Of a stretch of 64,000 bases of DNA, positions 1-11,684 are shown one piece after another. The translations under genes were made by a program, and so were the position numbers. Within the stretch, counting starts at the first letter, position 1. Each line of letters opens with the position of its first letter. The DNA is from Calonectria ilicicola (lineage: Eukaryota; Ascomycota; Sordariomycetes; Hypocreales; Nectriaceae). The notes under the pieces were generated by a model. That model searched no databases, was not told where the DNA came from, and saw only the letters and a program-made list of their open reading frames with translations. The stretch lies in assembly GCA_020809705.1 (NCBI GenBank), contig CP085827.1, positions 1,674,001-1,738,000 on the forward strand, given 5' to 3'.

Positions 1-1394
1 CTCATAAGTCTGGTCCCTGCCTTCCAATTCGGTGATTCTCTTTTTCTGGCGCTCATTCTCTTTCTTGAGGTATTGCAAGGAGTCAAACTTCTTATCCCAT
101 TTGTCTTCAACCCAGGACATGGGCTGTTTGCAACATTCACCATGGTAAATTTGTTGGATACCGCCTAGCATTGAAAGCTTTTCGTCGATCTTGCGGGCAG
201 AGGGTCGGTTTCGGGGATTCGGGGCAATCATTTTCGAGATTAAGCTGACGACGGGTCGTGCTCGCACAGTTTCTTGGCCATCATAGGTAAACAAGAAGGG
301 CGAAGTAGTCAAGGCATGAGACGTGAGTTTGTCGAGATGGGCGTTCAACTTCTCCTCACGGGCAAGCAATTCTTCTTGTCGAGTCTGTCTATGCGGATAT
401 TTGAGTACTTCATCGAATTCTGCCAATCTGACATTATACAGAACAGTTGCAATATTTAAAAAGACAAGTCCAAGCGAGTATATGTCGGAAAGCTGCATGC
501 TCGAGCCATGGTCCATGTAGAGCTCCGGAGCGCGCCACTTCAGAGTTCCGGGTTGGCCTTCTGTGGTGGTCAGGTCTTGGCCGCTAACGTCTCGGGAGAT
601 TCCGAAATCCGCTAGATATACACGTCCGGATTTGAGGAGAATATTGGAGGGCTTGATATCGAGGTGACGGACATCGTTGGCGTGGCAGTGGGCCATGGCG
701 CGGGAGACGCAGCCGATTACGTTGCGGAGGTACTCGAGTGGGCATCTCACATCACGTTCAAGGTCTTGGGTTTCGGTATTGTTTGTTTCTATGGCAGTGA
801 GATCTTCGATGTCTAGGGCATGAAGTCGTTCAAGGATATCCTGGCGGTCGCCCAGGCCCAGGCGTAGGTGCTCAAGGTCGTCGAGCAGGTCGCTCAGATT
901 GCAGACAGCAACAGGCCAGATGAGCAAACACAATTGGTGGGCGCGGGGCACGTAAGTGGCAACGAGTTTGACGACATGGTGGTGGTCGAGCTTCTTCATA
1001 GTCAGGCCTTCCTGGCGCAATTCATCAATTGTGGTGTCACGAGCACGGCGACGGATGCGCTTTCTGGCGAGGCGCACAGTGCCGTACGTGACCTCGTCTA
1101 CGCGGCCAAAGCCGCCATCACCGAGATCGCGGCGGCTGACGAGCTTCATATCGAATCGGTTGGCTTCGGCGATGGTGAATTTCGCTCCATCTCTATCGAG
1201 GCGATTGTGGTTAGAGGAGGTCGTAGGCTTGGTGACTGGGGCGCAACCTACATGCCAGGCCAGTTGTCGTCATTGTCCCAGGACGCAATGGACTTGCGCT
1301 CATGGTTGTCGCGCTCAAGCTCCCAGAAGCGGCCGTAGGTCTGGGACGGATCTGCCCGCCCAACCTGGGTCCAGCCTTTGGACCAGTCGCCCAT
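1..1394 (-). CDS. Ser/Thr protein kinase (3' end beyond window)
   Basis: Eukaryotic protein kinase read on the minus strand from the ATG at 1394. One intron at about 1193-1251 joins a 47-residue leader to the catalytic domain. Visible motifs in order are a glycine loop GDGGFGRV, a lysine in VRLARKRIR, the catalytic loop HLDIKPSNIL, the DFG magnesium motif in YLADFGIS, an APE-type RAPELY and the SDIYSLGL helix. The loop has Leu where most kinases have Arg in HRD, so it is a non-RD kinase. An acidic, variable insert of about 45 residues sits between the hinge region and the catalytic loop. After the kinase domain comes a charged, probably coiled-coil stretch that runs off the left edge, so the protein is longer than seen. 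Substrate and pathway are unknown. It is divergent from the bZIP gene and shares a 2.1-kb upstream region with it. Confidence 0.85.
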
Positions 1395-3475
1395 GGTGTC
1401 GTCGCGGGTTCGTGGAGCTGAAGGTGGAAAGTGTCGTCGTGGTGGGTCGGGTCTGGGTCAAGTGGGAGGGGCTAAGGGCGGGAGGGACACAAGGAAGGTC
1501 TGGGTTCATAAAAAGGCGAGATCCATGACTCGAATGGAATGCCCTCACGCCAACGAGACGGATCGAGAGGCAAGAGAGGGCAGCTAGAGGCGTAAAGCGA
1601 GGAGCTCCCGCGCAAAAAGAGGTTGAGAGGAAGAGGAAGAAAAAGCGAGAGTGCGCAGACCAGAGACGGGTTTAGTTGGGGGCTGAGCAGCTGTTTGAGA
1701 TCCTGGGCCCGCCAGCTGGATGCGCAGCACATGTATGTAGGTACAGTACAAGGAACAAGGCACAACAGCCCAATAACTAATGAAAGGAAACAGTATCTTC
1801 GTAGTCCAGCGCGCTTTCGCCTTTTCCTCGTCTCTTCCTGGATCGTCTTGTTACTGAGTGAGGCACATCATCCATCATCATCACCTTGTTGCAGAGATGC
1901 GCACTAGAAGAAAAGAAAAAAAAAAAAAAGTGAAGCGCGCATACGTAAATTTCCAAGTGCAGCGCGAAAGTGCACAACGGCTGATGTCCCGCACTGTCAA
2001 CTGCCGCACCACACCAAGGAGGGAGGCTGAGCCCATGGGCCAAAACCCGGTCCAGTGCTCGATTGGGTTTTGGACGGTGCCGCCCTCCACTGAATGTGCA
2101 CCCAGCCCGGTGGGGAATCGTCCCTCTCCCGTCATCTCTGTCATGGCCCCGTCCCCACTCGTGTGGTTCTGGACGACCCCGGCCGCCGGCGAGTAGGGCA
2201 GCCAACGGAGAGCGGCCATTGCTATGGGTCATGGGTTGCAGCCCTGGGGTTACAGCACTGACTGGGGTTACAGTGCTGTGGGTTGCAACACTCACTGGAG
2301 GGGGCTGCCCTTCCCTTCCAGTGTGGGTGGCTAGTGTGCGGCCAGCGTGCGGCCAGTGTGCGGCAAATGTGCAGCCAGCGAGTGGCCCGCTGCAACGCAA
2401 CGCTCGGGGTCAGGGTCGCGTAAGCTGAATGTCAAATGGCCGCAATCGGGTGCATTATTAATGTCGCCCTCACCCGCCGCGCACCTCGCGCCCTTGGAGG
2501 ACATTCTTGAACCATTCGGGCGAATCATGGCCACTACGCCATTGACTCGGTGACGTCGGAATCCACGGCCCAGATACAGCACGCAGCAGAATATATTAGT
2601 GCTAGCCTTGCTACCTCGTCCTCGCGTGCGCCGCCGAACGTGACATACAACGTAGTGGCGACGGCACTGTCAATGTCACTGTCACTGTCACTGTCCACTG
2701 AACTTGCTTTTGCAACGCCATCGGCTAGTATCCCCGCTGCCAACTAAGGCGAACGCTAGGGCCTTCACCCCCCGCCAGGAACCTCGACATCGGGGCTCCG
2801 TAGATCTTGCATCTTTGACCTTTCAACATCATTCGAACCATCGCTGTGTCGTCGTCCAGCCTGTCGCTGCGGCTTTTGTGGTCGCCGGCATCTTGTCCCT
2901 GACATACCCGCCTCCAGCACCCTCGCATCGGCCTCGCCACCCCGTCCCGGCCGGTCCGCGGAGCTTGCAGCCTCCTGAAAATCCCCCGAACACATCAGGG
3001 CGCGCTCTTGGATCCCTTTTTTTTTGGCTTCCGTGGGCAATTCCATCAGCATTTCGCCCGTTATCCAAACCAAACTCTCCTCCCTATCCACACAACCGTT
3101 AAGCCCTTTCACAACTCTACTATACTTCCCCGGACATTCAATCCTCAGGACCAACCCAAGGCCCGTGCCGCGCCGAGTCAGTAGCCGGCCCGTGTCTGAT
3201 CAAAGCCATCCCCACAAGTGTCAACCAAACGCCATGTCTTCCACCTAAGCAGCAATTTAACACGACGTCTTTCAGCCATTCCCAGATCTCTTCCTCGATT
3301 AATTAATAACATCAAACGTCATTAGACTGGACCATTTCACCCTATCAATTGCGTTGTACCTTGTCTTTTCTCGTCAAACACAGACGCAAAAGTTGAAGGA
3401 ACCCCCCAAGATAACATCACATACATAACCACCTGATACTCAAGTACTACTGCACTTGAACCCACAGCCACCATC
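1395..3475. other. Divergent intergenic region, kinase / bZIP
   Basis: No convincing gene. It holds the upstream regions of two divergent genes. It contains an A-run near 1913-1929, two small tandem-repeat blocks (2233-2299 and 2334-2388) and a TCACTG microsatellite near 2665-2696. The pyrimidine-rich 3000-3470 stretch just before the bZIP start looks like a fungal core promoter and leader. Confidence 0.6.
2334..2388. repeat. 11-bp tandem repeat, 5 copies
   Basis: Five consecutive 11-mers resembling GTGTGCGGCCA, with the last two degenerate. An older, looser repeat of about 17 bp built on GGGTTRCAG lies just upstream (2233-2299). Both are non-coding. Confidence 0.7.
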
Positions 3476-5379
3476 ATGGCTCAACCTACTAACGAATCTA
3501 AACCCGTGGCCCCTTCCCGAAAGAGGTCCGAGACCTCTGACGACCTCGATGAAGGAGGCGGGAAGAAGAGGTCGAGGGGTCGGCCTCGCCTTGAAACAAA
3601 GGACGAGACTGCAATCGATGTAAGTACTGCTGCCCTCTGGTTGCAAAACAGCCAGCCTCATATGCTGTATCCCATTTCCTAACACTTCTCAGCGCCGTCG
3701 AACGCAAATTCGCATGGCCCAGCGAGCCTATCGCAATCGCAAAGACTCGGCTATTGACACTCTCAAGAAGAAGGTCAAGGAGCTCGAGCAAGTCAATGAG
3801 GACATGGGCCGCGAGTTCATGAGCCTATCCGACTTTGTCCTCAGCAAGGGCATAATCCAAGGGTCCCCTGAGGTTGCCAAACGACTAAATGACGCCACCC
3901 GCAGGTTCCTCGCCCTCTCTCGCAAGATCAACGATGAGGGCACTGAGGACGACGATACCAACGGCAGTGACATACCGTCCCTCACACCAACGCGAGAAAG
4001 CCCCAAGCGTACTCCTAGTGACTCTACGCCATCCACCACTGATACGCGGTCAACTCCCCCTACGGAATTCAGCAACGAACTGGTCCCCGCATCGTCTAGC
4101 GTCCAATTGCCAGCCCAGCAAGCGCCACCGGACCCATTCCAAAAGTTCGACCCTCTGGCCCATTCGCCTGTGGATCCCCTCACTCGTCCCAGCACTGTAG
4201 ACTCGAGCTTCCCCGTTGCTGACAATAAGGCCTCCGTTTCTCTCTTTCGCGAAGTATCGCACTCGCCTTACAACACGCTCCCGGTGCCAAATTCATATGC
4301 GGCTCAAGAAAGGACTTTTGGTCGACGCTACCAAAGGGCAGCTATCGAGGCGGGTCTTTCACTTGCGTTGATGCAGAACCCACCACCAGACCGATACATG
4401 GCCGTGTTTAGCTTTTGTCTGCAGTTTGAGAGTAGACAGGATATTATTCGGCGATTGAGCATCGTACTCGACAAGACGCGAAACGAGTCGCTGAACAATT
4501 GGCAGTTCCCATTCACTAATCTTGGTGGAGCTGGGACATGGCTGCAGTGTCACATGCAAAGAGATGCTGCTGGCAACATGCTGCCCTTCGGAAACCACGG
4601 GTTGCCGCAACCCTATAGGCCTACGGAATTCACTGGCTTCCCAACCGGGCCTTTTAAAGAGGATGTGGAGCTGGTTCGAGATGTCCGCATCGACCACCGG
4701 ATGCAAATGCTGCATCCAGGTTTCGAAGGAGAGTTCTTTGATGCTGATGAGGTCGATGGGTACCTGCGCCAGCAAGGCGTCCTCATTCTAGAAGGCAAGG
4801 ACTATGTCGACGCCAACATTGACCTCGACGCGTTTGAGAGACCTCCTAATCTTCCGCCCAGAAATTTTCTCCAACGGGGAATGGACTATTTGAATCAGGA
4901 CCCAACAGCGCAAATCGGATCGCATTCCTCGGCTGAATATACGGCCAGTGTCGAGACGACTGGAAACGAATGGGCTGCAACTGTTACCACCACGTCCATG
5001 GACCCTATGGCCTTGATGAATAATAACGTTAGCATGCCAGCATTCGATCCTACCTTGGGATCATTGGACTCTGGTCTTCTCGACGGCAACAGCCAGGAAT
5101 TCGGCCAACCCATGCCCGATTTCTCAAACATGATGGAAATTCCCTGGCGGGTATGGGAGCCGGCGTTCGCTCCCAAGCGGACAAAGGTGACCATTGACGT
5201 GAATCGACTCGTCACCGGTAAGCGCCATTACTCTCTCTATGCATGCGGATCAGAAACTAACTTTAACAGAATTGGTCATGAGATCATCATGCCTGGGCCG
5301 CAGCCCTGGCATTCGTCCCAAAGATGTCAACACAGCCGTCAAGCTCTCCATTATTTTGCAACACAATGAGGGCTATTGA
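3476..5379 (+). CDS. bZIP transcription factor
   Basis: Three exons (3476-3619, 3693-5217, 5270-5379) give 592 residues. The ATG sits in a good context (ATCATGGC). A basic region at residues 49-66, QIRMAQRAYRNRK, has Gln where classical bZIPs have Asn, as in the fungal AP-1-like QxxQRAYR subfamily. A leucine-zipper stretch follows (IDTLKKKVKELEQ). The middle is Ser/Thr/Pro-rich and low complexity. A conserved-looking C-terminal block starts at FGRRYQRAAIEAG and ends with a helix spliced from the last exon (PGIRPKDVNTAVKLSI). Exon 1 carries basic patches (GKKRSRGRPR) that could serve as a nuclear signal. A nuclear DNA-binding regulator is well supported; its targets are unknown. The second splice matters: without it the reading frame runs into an unrelated tail. 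Confidence 0.85.
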
Positions 5380-5574
5380 GCAGTTAATAATATGTCATAT
5401 CCTGAGTAACGAAGTTGGTAAGGCGTTGGAAATTCTATATATATATTATTATTATTCTATCTCTTTCGGGGGGGGTTGGAAAAGGTGGAATCTAGCGTTG
5501 GGATTATTTTATACAATATTGATACCCTGGTCATTTCTGGTGCTGCAGGCACCATTAATTCGATCGTTATTTAG

Positions 5575-6555
5575 CTAAATAACACCGTCACTCTTTGACA
5601 TTTCAGCCATGGCCATGGCCTCTGTGGCTTGTCTCGCTACCTCCCGCACCTCGCAGGGGAAACTCTCCGAGTCTGCCATAGCAAGCCACCTTTGCTTCCA
5701 AAACTCCCACCGCTCCGTGGAAAAGGTGCCTTCGCCATGCCAGAGTTCGCCCCTTGGCATAGTTCCAGAGGTGATTACGTGCTTCTCCTTACAAAAGCGG
5801 TACACGTCAGACGCCGCGTAGATGAAAAACTGTGCGGCCGCTTCGGGGACTACAGGTGCTTTCTTACCATTGTCGCCGTCGACCCGGGCTTCGTTCTCGA
5901 GAACCTCGACAAAGGTGTAGCTCCCGCGGGTCAAAGCGCCGCCATACAATGACATGGCAGGGTCCCCTGTCGCAGCGAGCAGGGCGGCGTACTTGTTTGC
6001 GCTGATCCAGATTGCCTTGTGGGCTGAGGCGTCTACGTTAGCGTATCGAGCTTGGTCGAGGAAGTAGCGCGCAGCCCAGTCTACGGTTCATTGCATGTTA
6101 GCGAGATTTGCTGGACCCTTGGGCAAATCGACCCCCCCCTTGGCGGGCGGGTTGGATTGGGTGGCCTCCGTACGATTGTAGCCATCAGCCCAGTCACCGG
6201 CAAAGTAGCAGAGGTTTTGCCATATGTCTCCTTCCTCCAAGTCCATGTAGCCTTCTCCTTCACCGGTGGGCTCCGCGACCTTGGGCAAAGCCCGAATCAC
6301 CCGCAAGATGCTGATGACGGTGGGCTGGACAGGGGCATCCAAGACGGCGACTGTATTCAGCATAGTCCATAGTGCCGCAAGCCGTTGCTGCATTTGTAAT
6401 GGGGTCTGCGAGGATTCAACGTAAGCCGTCAACCTCTTTGCTGCTTCTTTGGGAGATATGTCGCCATTTATGCACGCCTTGAACGATTCGAGTTGATCTG
6501 ACTGTGCATCGTATGCGAGCAGAAAGTCTGAAGCTGCATCCCAAAACTCAGGCAT
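5575..6555 (-). CDS. Fungal-specific hypothetical protein, possibly DUF3632-like
   Basis: Two exons on the minus strand (6555-6174 and 6080-5575) give 295 residues. The 93-nt intron is supported by a GTACGG donor, a GCTAACATG branch site and a CGTAG acceptor, and it restores the frame. The protein is mostly alpha-helical, with an N-terminal acidic region, an ALWTMLNTVAVLD helix and a C-terminal half rich in Ala and aromatics. No signal peptide or membrane span is visible. The overall pattern resembles the fungal DUF3632 family, but I cannot confirm this without a profile search. It is convergent with the bZIP gene (about 195 bp between stops). Confidence 0.6.
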
Positions 6556-7080
6556 AATTACAATACTACTCCGGATTTAAAAAGAGGAGATGATACAAAA
6601 TTAAAAAACCGTACCCATGTAAGCAAGAATCTTTGCTATTTATTCTGCTAGCAAAAATGATGCGTCATCCCCTCAACGAAGGATTCAGTTTAGGGTAGCG
6701 AGTTGACGATCAACCAAGCAGGGTGACACAGCATCGCGGAACTAAAACAAGAAACTGAAGGGTCGGCCATGATGAAAACGGAAATGAATAGCCGCTAAAC
6801 TAAATTCCATGAAAATCATTTTTCATTGATTTTTTTCTCCAATCCCGGGTGTGTTCTTTACGCCTAATCCAACTAAGGAAACCCATTGTTGGAGTAGATG
6901 ACTTCCCAATTCGGCCAGCGCCGTGCCGTGCCGTGCCGGTCTCTCACCGATCACGACGACGGTGGAGCCCGAATAGTATTGCAACTCTGCTTCCCTTATC
7001 AGTTTCGCGGTGCGGTATAGGGCAAAAATACGAGTTATTTTCACACCGCGAAAGCAATAGCTGGTATTACATTGGCAACC
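6556..7080. other. Divergent promoter region
   Basis: No gene seen. Shared upstream region of the hypothetical gene (left) and the asparaginase gene (right). It has a short GCCGT direct repeat near 6922-6940. Confidence 0.5.
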
Positions 7081-8522
7081 ATGGAATACAAAACTCAGCA
7101 CGCTCAGCAGCCAAAGGTCAAGCCTCGGCTTATCATCCATGGCGGGGCAGGCAACATTCGCCGCGAGACCTACCCGCCTGAGCTGTACCAAGCTTATCGC
7201 GAAGGCCTCATATCCATTGTACGGTGCTCTCTCGCAGTCTCGAAAACACACAAAAGCATGGAGATGAAAAAAGAAACTAATTCAGAAAAAAATAGGTTAC
7301 AAAGACTAATGCATACATGACGACTCCCCTCGGGGAAAAGGCCGCTTCGGGACCTGGCCTGCCCTCGGCCCTTGATGTGGCCGTCTTCGCCGTGCGCCAG
7401 CTTGAAGACAACCCGCTCTTCAACAGCGGCCACGGCGCCGTCTTCACCCGCGATGGCATCAACGAACTCGAAGCCTCTGTGATGGTCTCACGCGGCCGCA
7501 AGAAGCGCGGCGTCGGCATCATGGGTCTGCGCCGCGTGCGCAACCCAATCCTCCTGGCCCGCGCTATGCTGGATCACGGTGAGGAGGACCTCGCCCCTCC
7601 GCTAGCCGGAGTTGCAAGCCTGGACAGCCCCGGGCTAAACGTCCCTTCGGCTCAGGGCCACTCGCAGCTCTGGGGCGGCACCGCTGAGCAGCTTGCCGAG
7701 CAGTACGGCATGGAGCTCGTGGACCCCGGCTACTTCTTCACCCAGCGGCGTTGGGATGAGCACGTCCGGGCTCTGGAGCGCGAGCAGCGTGGCCAGGGAG
7801 CTGCAACCTGGAGTGCCGACGAGTACCTGCCCCAGGGCACCGTTGGAGCCGTGGCTCTCGACGAGGAGGGTGTGATATGCGCTGCCACCAGCACCGGCGG
7901 CCTGACTAACAAGCTGACGGGGCGAATCGGCGATACCCCAACGCTTGGTGCCGGGTACTGGGCAGAGGAATGGACCGAGGACGGAGATCCCACACGCCGC
8001 GCTGACGACAACGGGAACGGTGCTTGGCAGGGCCTCGTGGACTCCATCGCCAAGGACGGACCGAGTGTCCTTCTCAGCGATGCATTCAAGGGCGCTCTGG
8101 CAGATTGCCTCCCGACACCGCTGGTTTATACTCCAGCACGCAAGCTGTATACAACTAGATCGATGGGTGGTTCTGGCACTGGAAACGGCGACTCGTTCTT
8201 GAGGGTCAACGCCCTGCGCACCGCCGTGGCCATGGCGAGATGGAAGCCGGAGACGGGCGCCCAGGCCGTGACACATGTTGCCGGCCTAGGCGGAGAGCTT
8301 GAGAAGAGTGCTGGGGATCGGTGGAGGCGGACTGGGGAAGGTGAAGGCGGCATCATCGGCATTGAGAGCGTAATTGTTCGCGATGCAGCTGGAAACGTTG
8401 TCGAAACCCGCTCCGATGTATTAATGGACTTTAACTGCGGCGGCATGTTCCGGGCGTGGATTGACAACAACGGACAGCCAGTCATGAGCATCTGGACTAA
8501 CGGCTCCGCAGACAGACTGTAG
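7081..8522 (+). CDS. Isoaspartyl peptidase / plant-type L-asparaginase (Ntn hydrolase)
   Basis: Two exons (7081-7218, 7296-8522) give 454 residues. The start is the ATG in CAACCATGG. The 77-nt intron ends at ATAG and joins LISIV to TKTNAY in frame. Family hallmarks are the N-terminal HGGAGN, the FNSGHGAVF segment, the autocatalytic cleavage and nucleophile site QGTVGAVALD (Thr about residue 228) and the following STGGLTNKLTGRIGDTP. The family is cytosolic, made as a precursor that cleaves itself before the Thr to give alpha and beta chains, and hydrolyses L-asparagine and/or beta-aspartyl dipeptides. The linker before the cleavage site is long and charged, as in other fungal members. The substrate (asparagine versus isoaspartyl peptide, or taspase-like) cannot be settled from sequence. 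Confidence 0.9.
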
Positions 8523-9055
8523 AATCAACTAGGCCGAGACCGGACAGGTATGGAAGATCGGTTAACGAGGAATGTCATTGTATATTTGGTCTGTACCCAG
8601 TTTTGCATAGGCAATAAAATTTCAACCTGGCGTTGCCGTCTATGCACCGCCTCCATGTGGCTCTCATGCCCCTCTCCCGAGCTAACACGTCCCCAGATCG
8701 TACACTGTCTCATTAGACATGTCCTTGAAAGAAGCATGGAAACTCCAATCGCTAAGCCATAACCCGCCCACCCTACCGTCCCATAATCTCTTTCTCTCTA
8801 TAGTACAGTTGGAACGCCGGCCCATGCGAATTTCGGAACGAGGTCTAAAAACCTCTGGCCGATTTTTGTGTGGTGTGTTGGTGGGAAAAAACAAAAAATA
8901 CAGAGGGTCTTCGCTGTATTAAAATAGTTGGAAGCCCGGAAATTTGTATCGTGGTGGAGTTGAGAGGGTCGGAGGGAATTGTTTTAGACGTTTAATAAAA
9001 TAAAAGGACTCTTTTTGCCCATCGTGGCTCATATCGGTTTGCTGAAACTCTTCGT
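8523..9055. other. 3'-to-3' intergenic region
   Basis: No gene seen. Convergent 3' flanks of the asparaginase and TIM17 genes, including presumptive 3' UTRs and A/T-rich stretches (near 8885-8930 and 8990-9005) suitable for polyadenylation. Confidence 0.5.
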
Positions 9056-9660
9056 TTACAGGGTGGCGCCGCTCTCCATGCTGGGAGGGGGCTGAGGCAC
9101 CTCGAGCTTGGTAGATCCCGAGAGCATCTTGTTGAAGGCGATACCGACGCCCTCGATGACGGCGAGGAGGACAGCACAGCCAATGGCACCGTTGCGGGCG
9201 GCCTTGTAGCCACCTCGGATGGCAAGGGAGCCACCGGTGAAGAAACCGGCAATGATGGCGTTGTAGGGGTCCTCCTTCTTGCGGATGCCCTTGACAGCGC
9301 AGTCGAAGGTCGAGAAAAGACCACCCCAGACACCAAAGTTGCCTCCGAGAACGGGGGCGCGCATCTTGATGGCGGTGATGGCACCGATACGTCGCTCGCC
9401 GTAGGGGGAGTTGCGGAAGCCCTTGATGCCGTGCCAGATGGTGCCACCGATGGCCTGGTAGAGAGTTAGCGGTTCTGCATGCTTGCGATTCGGCAGCGGG
9501 TCGTCGGAATTGCGGCTCGAGAGGGGATTGGAGTTGGTGGGATGGGATCCGAAAGCTAGGGAACAAGAGATGACGCCGGAGGAAAACTTACGCCCATGCA
9601 AAAGGCACCACCAAAGTCATTCAGAATGACATAGGGGCAGGGGTCGCGTCCGTGATCCAT
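9056..9660 (-). CDS. TIM17: Mitochondrial inner-membrane translocase subunit Tim17
   Basis: Two exons on the minus strand (9660-9592, 9454-9056) give 155 residues, close to the usual length of about 158. The 137-nt intron has a GTAAGT donor and a CGCTAAC branch. The protein begins [20 protein letters not shown] and keeps the family signature: four glycine-rich hydrophobic segments ([13 protein letters not shown], the [11 protein letters not shown] span, the IIAGFFTGG span, the C-terminal [13 protein letters not shown]) and the loop RKKEDPYN. The two N-terminal-half cysteines in Cys-Pro and FCMG match the conserved positions. Tim17 lines the presequence pathway of the TIM23 complex in the mitochondrial inner membrane. 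It is single-copy and essential in yeast. Confidence 0.96.
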
Positions 9661-10955
9661 GGCTTCTGGCGGGATTTTCTAGAGCGGAGGGAGCGGAATG
9701 GCGGGTGGTCGTCGTTGGTCGTCGTGGATAAAACGGGCGATGAGAAAAAAAATTATGACAGATGCCGCTACCAAAAACTCGACGCTCGCCCGAGCGGGTG
9801 CTCAGCTGCGGTTCAGAGTGTGGAATTTTTCGGGTCCTCGGCGATTTAGAAAATCCGGCATCTCCAGCACCTTCCATCGTTCATGTGCGTCTTTTGGGCG
9901 ATTGGGCGATTGCGGGGTACGTACCTGGAACGATTAACGCTTAACGCTTGACGCTGGACGCTGGACGCAACCTTGAGCAAAAGACCCGGATGATGCCCGT
10001 TAATGGGTTCGCAGGGTGAGAAGGAAAAAAAAAAACGATTGCAAATAGAATTATCTGGAACCTTTATAGATGAAATGAAACGTAATGTAGCATAATAAAT
10101 GCTCTCTCATAATACGTTTTATTAATTGATCACAATTAACTAGCTCGCTATTTTGCTACGACTTTCTGGCAGCGGGGTGGCAAGCCAAATTTGCGTAGCA
10201 TGCCATGTATTCCATCCTGGCTCTAACGAGATGAGCTTATCAATGCCTCCAAGAATTGGAGCTGGTTTGAGTCGATTAGACATTTATTCGCCGAAATATG
10301 CAGGCCCCGAGTTTCTCTTAGCAGCTGTTTGGTGGCGGCTGAGCAAGGTCCGCCTACTGCAGCAGCGCACCTTTTTTTTGGTACCCGTAGCTATTTCAAG
10401 ACCTAAGGAATCGGCTGTTTCACAGTGGCCAAGATGTTGTGCAGAAATTTAAACGCGTATATAAACGAATTTATCCGTAACAATGGACAAGCTGGATTTA
10501 GGCGCCGTCTGCCACACACTGCTACACAAGCATCTGGCTTGGAGAACACCAACCCCACCAACCTCAAGCGCCCCTGTTTCGGCCGAATGTAACTCGGCCG
10601 GTTGGTAAAGAAACACGAGTACGACGTAGTAGATTTCTCTCAGGCACCACCATAAAAAATATTGTAATAGAACAGAGATTGTAAAAATAAAGCAAGAAAA
10701 ATGCATCGGAATCCTTGGTTTATTTCTCTGATTGGCGGAAGAAATGCTTTCCATCATCTGCCTCTATCAATCCTTCGGACACTTCCTAAACCGGCTCGCC
10801 GAAACCTCATGCTTGTCAATCAGCTGTTTGTTAGCATATAAGCGGGTGAATTCTTACTTTTCGGGGCAATTTTTTATACAAAACCTTAATTGTTCGCATT
10901 GATTTCGTATTATATACTGTGTTTCACAATTGGCATTGATCCAATTTCAAACACA
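9661..10955. other. Intergenic region, TIM17 / GNAT
   Basis: No gene supported. It contains the TIM17 upstream region with a 7-bp tandem repeat at 9932-9966, an A-run near 10026-10035, and an AT-leaning stretch 10040-10150. A TATA-like CATATAAGC near 10835-10843 lies about 115 bp before the GNAT start. Confidence 0.5.
9932..9966. repeat. 7-bp tandem repeat, 5 copies
   Basis: Five units in a row, GATTAAC, GCTTAAC, GCTTGAC, GCTGGAC and GCTGGAC, each a small step from the one before. About 270 bp upstream of TIM17. It is not the fungal telomere repeat. Confidence 0.75.
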
Positions 10956-11684
10956 ATGGTACTGACTCTACTTGAAGGGACCGAATCCGACATTCCTCGC
11001 TTCGTCGCCATAGAAAAAGCCGCCAATGGTCCAAGTGCCGCCGGAAGGGCCCTCTACCCCGGCCCTCGTCCATCGGAAGAAGAGTTTAGAACTGCCGATC
11101 TTGTGAAACAGCATCGTTCGGACCCCGCATCGCGATGGTTCAAGGTTGTGGATACGGACCTCGACACGCCCGACGAGCAGGAACGCATCGTTTCTGTTGC
11201 CCTGTGGTTTGTCTGGGAATCACCACCAACCTACAGATTCTCCTCTTATCGTGGTCCTGGGACTAACCTTGAAGCCTGCGAGCTTGTGTTCGGCGGCTTG
11301 AACCAGCTTCGCGAGGAGTACATGCGCGGGAAGCCTTACATATGTGAGTGTTGGAAAATTACATCATTTGAGAAAACCTACGTACTGAGAATTTGTGAAA
11401 TGATCGGCAAAGACCTTAAACTACTCCACACCGATCCAAAACACCAAAAACGTGGTGCCGGTTCGCTGCTGATCAACTGGGGTCTGCAGGAATCTGACAG
11501 ACTCGGCATCCCGTTGGTCCTCGAGTCTTCTGATATGGGTAAATCTTTGTATGAGAAATGGGGATTTCGAGAAGTTGAAAGGCACAAAGTAGACCTATCT
11601 CCATGGGGAGGACCTAGCAAATTCGAACTTCCTCTGATGCTTCGTCCAGTCAACCAAGAAGGACAAACGCAATCAGATATTTGA
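10956..11684 (+). CDS. GNAT-family N-acetyltransferase
   Basis: Two exons (10956-11343, 11413-11684) give 219 residues. The start chosen is ATG 10956; an in-frame ATG at 10890 would add 22 hydrophobic residues. The 69-nt intron (GTGAGT donor, AAAG acceptor) is a multiple of three and has no in-frame stop, so the unspliced frame stays open. Splicing gives the better protein because it joins KPYIY to LKLLHTDPKHQKRGAGS, the classical acetyl-CoA-binding motif A (Q/RxxGxG/A: HQKRGAGS), followed by motif B (SLYEKWGFREVER). The N-terminal part matches the usual fungal GNAT pattern with the ALWFVWESPP strand. It probably acetylates a small amine or a protein N-terminus; the substrate is unknown. Confidence 0.85.
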   Translation: MVLTLLEGTESDIPRFVAIEKAANGPSAAGRALYPGPRPSEEEFRTADLVKQHRSDPASRWFKVVDTDLDTPDEQERIVSVALWFVWESPPTYRFSSYRGPGTNLEACELVFGGLNQLREEYMRGKPYICECWKITSFEKTYVLRICEMIGKDLKLLHTDPKHQKRGAGSLLINWGLQESDRLGIPLVLESSDMGKSLYEKWGFREVERHKVDLSPWGGPSKFELPLMLRPVNQEGQTQSDI

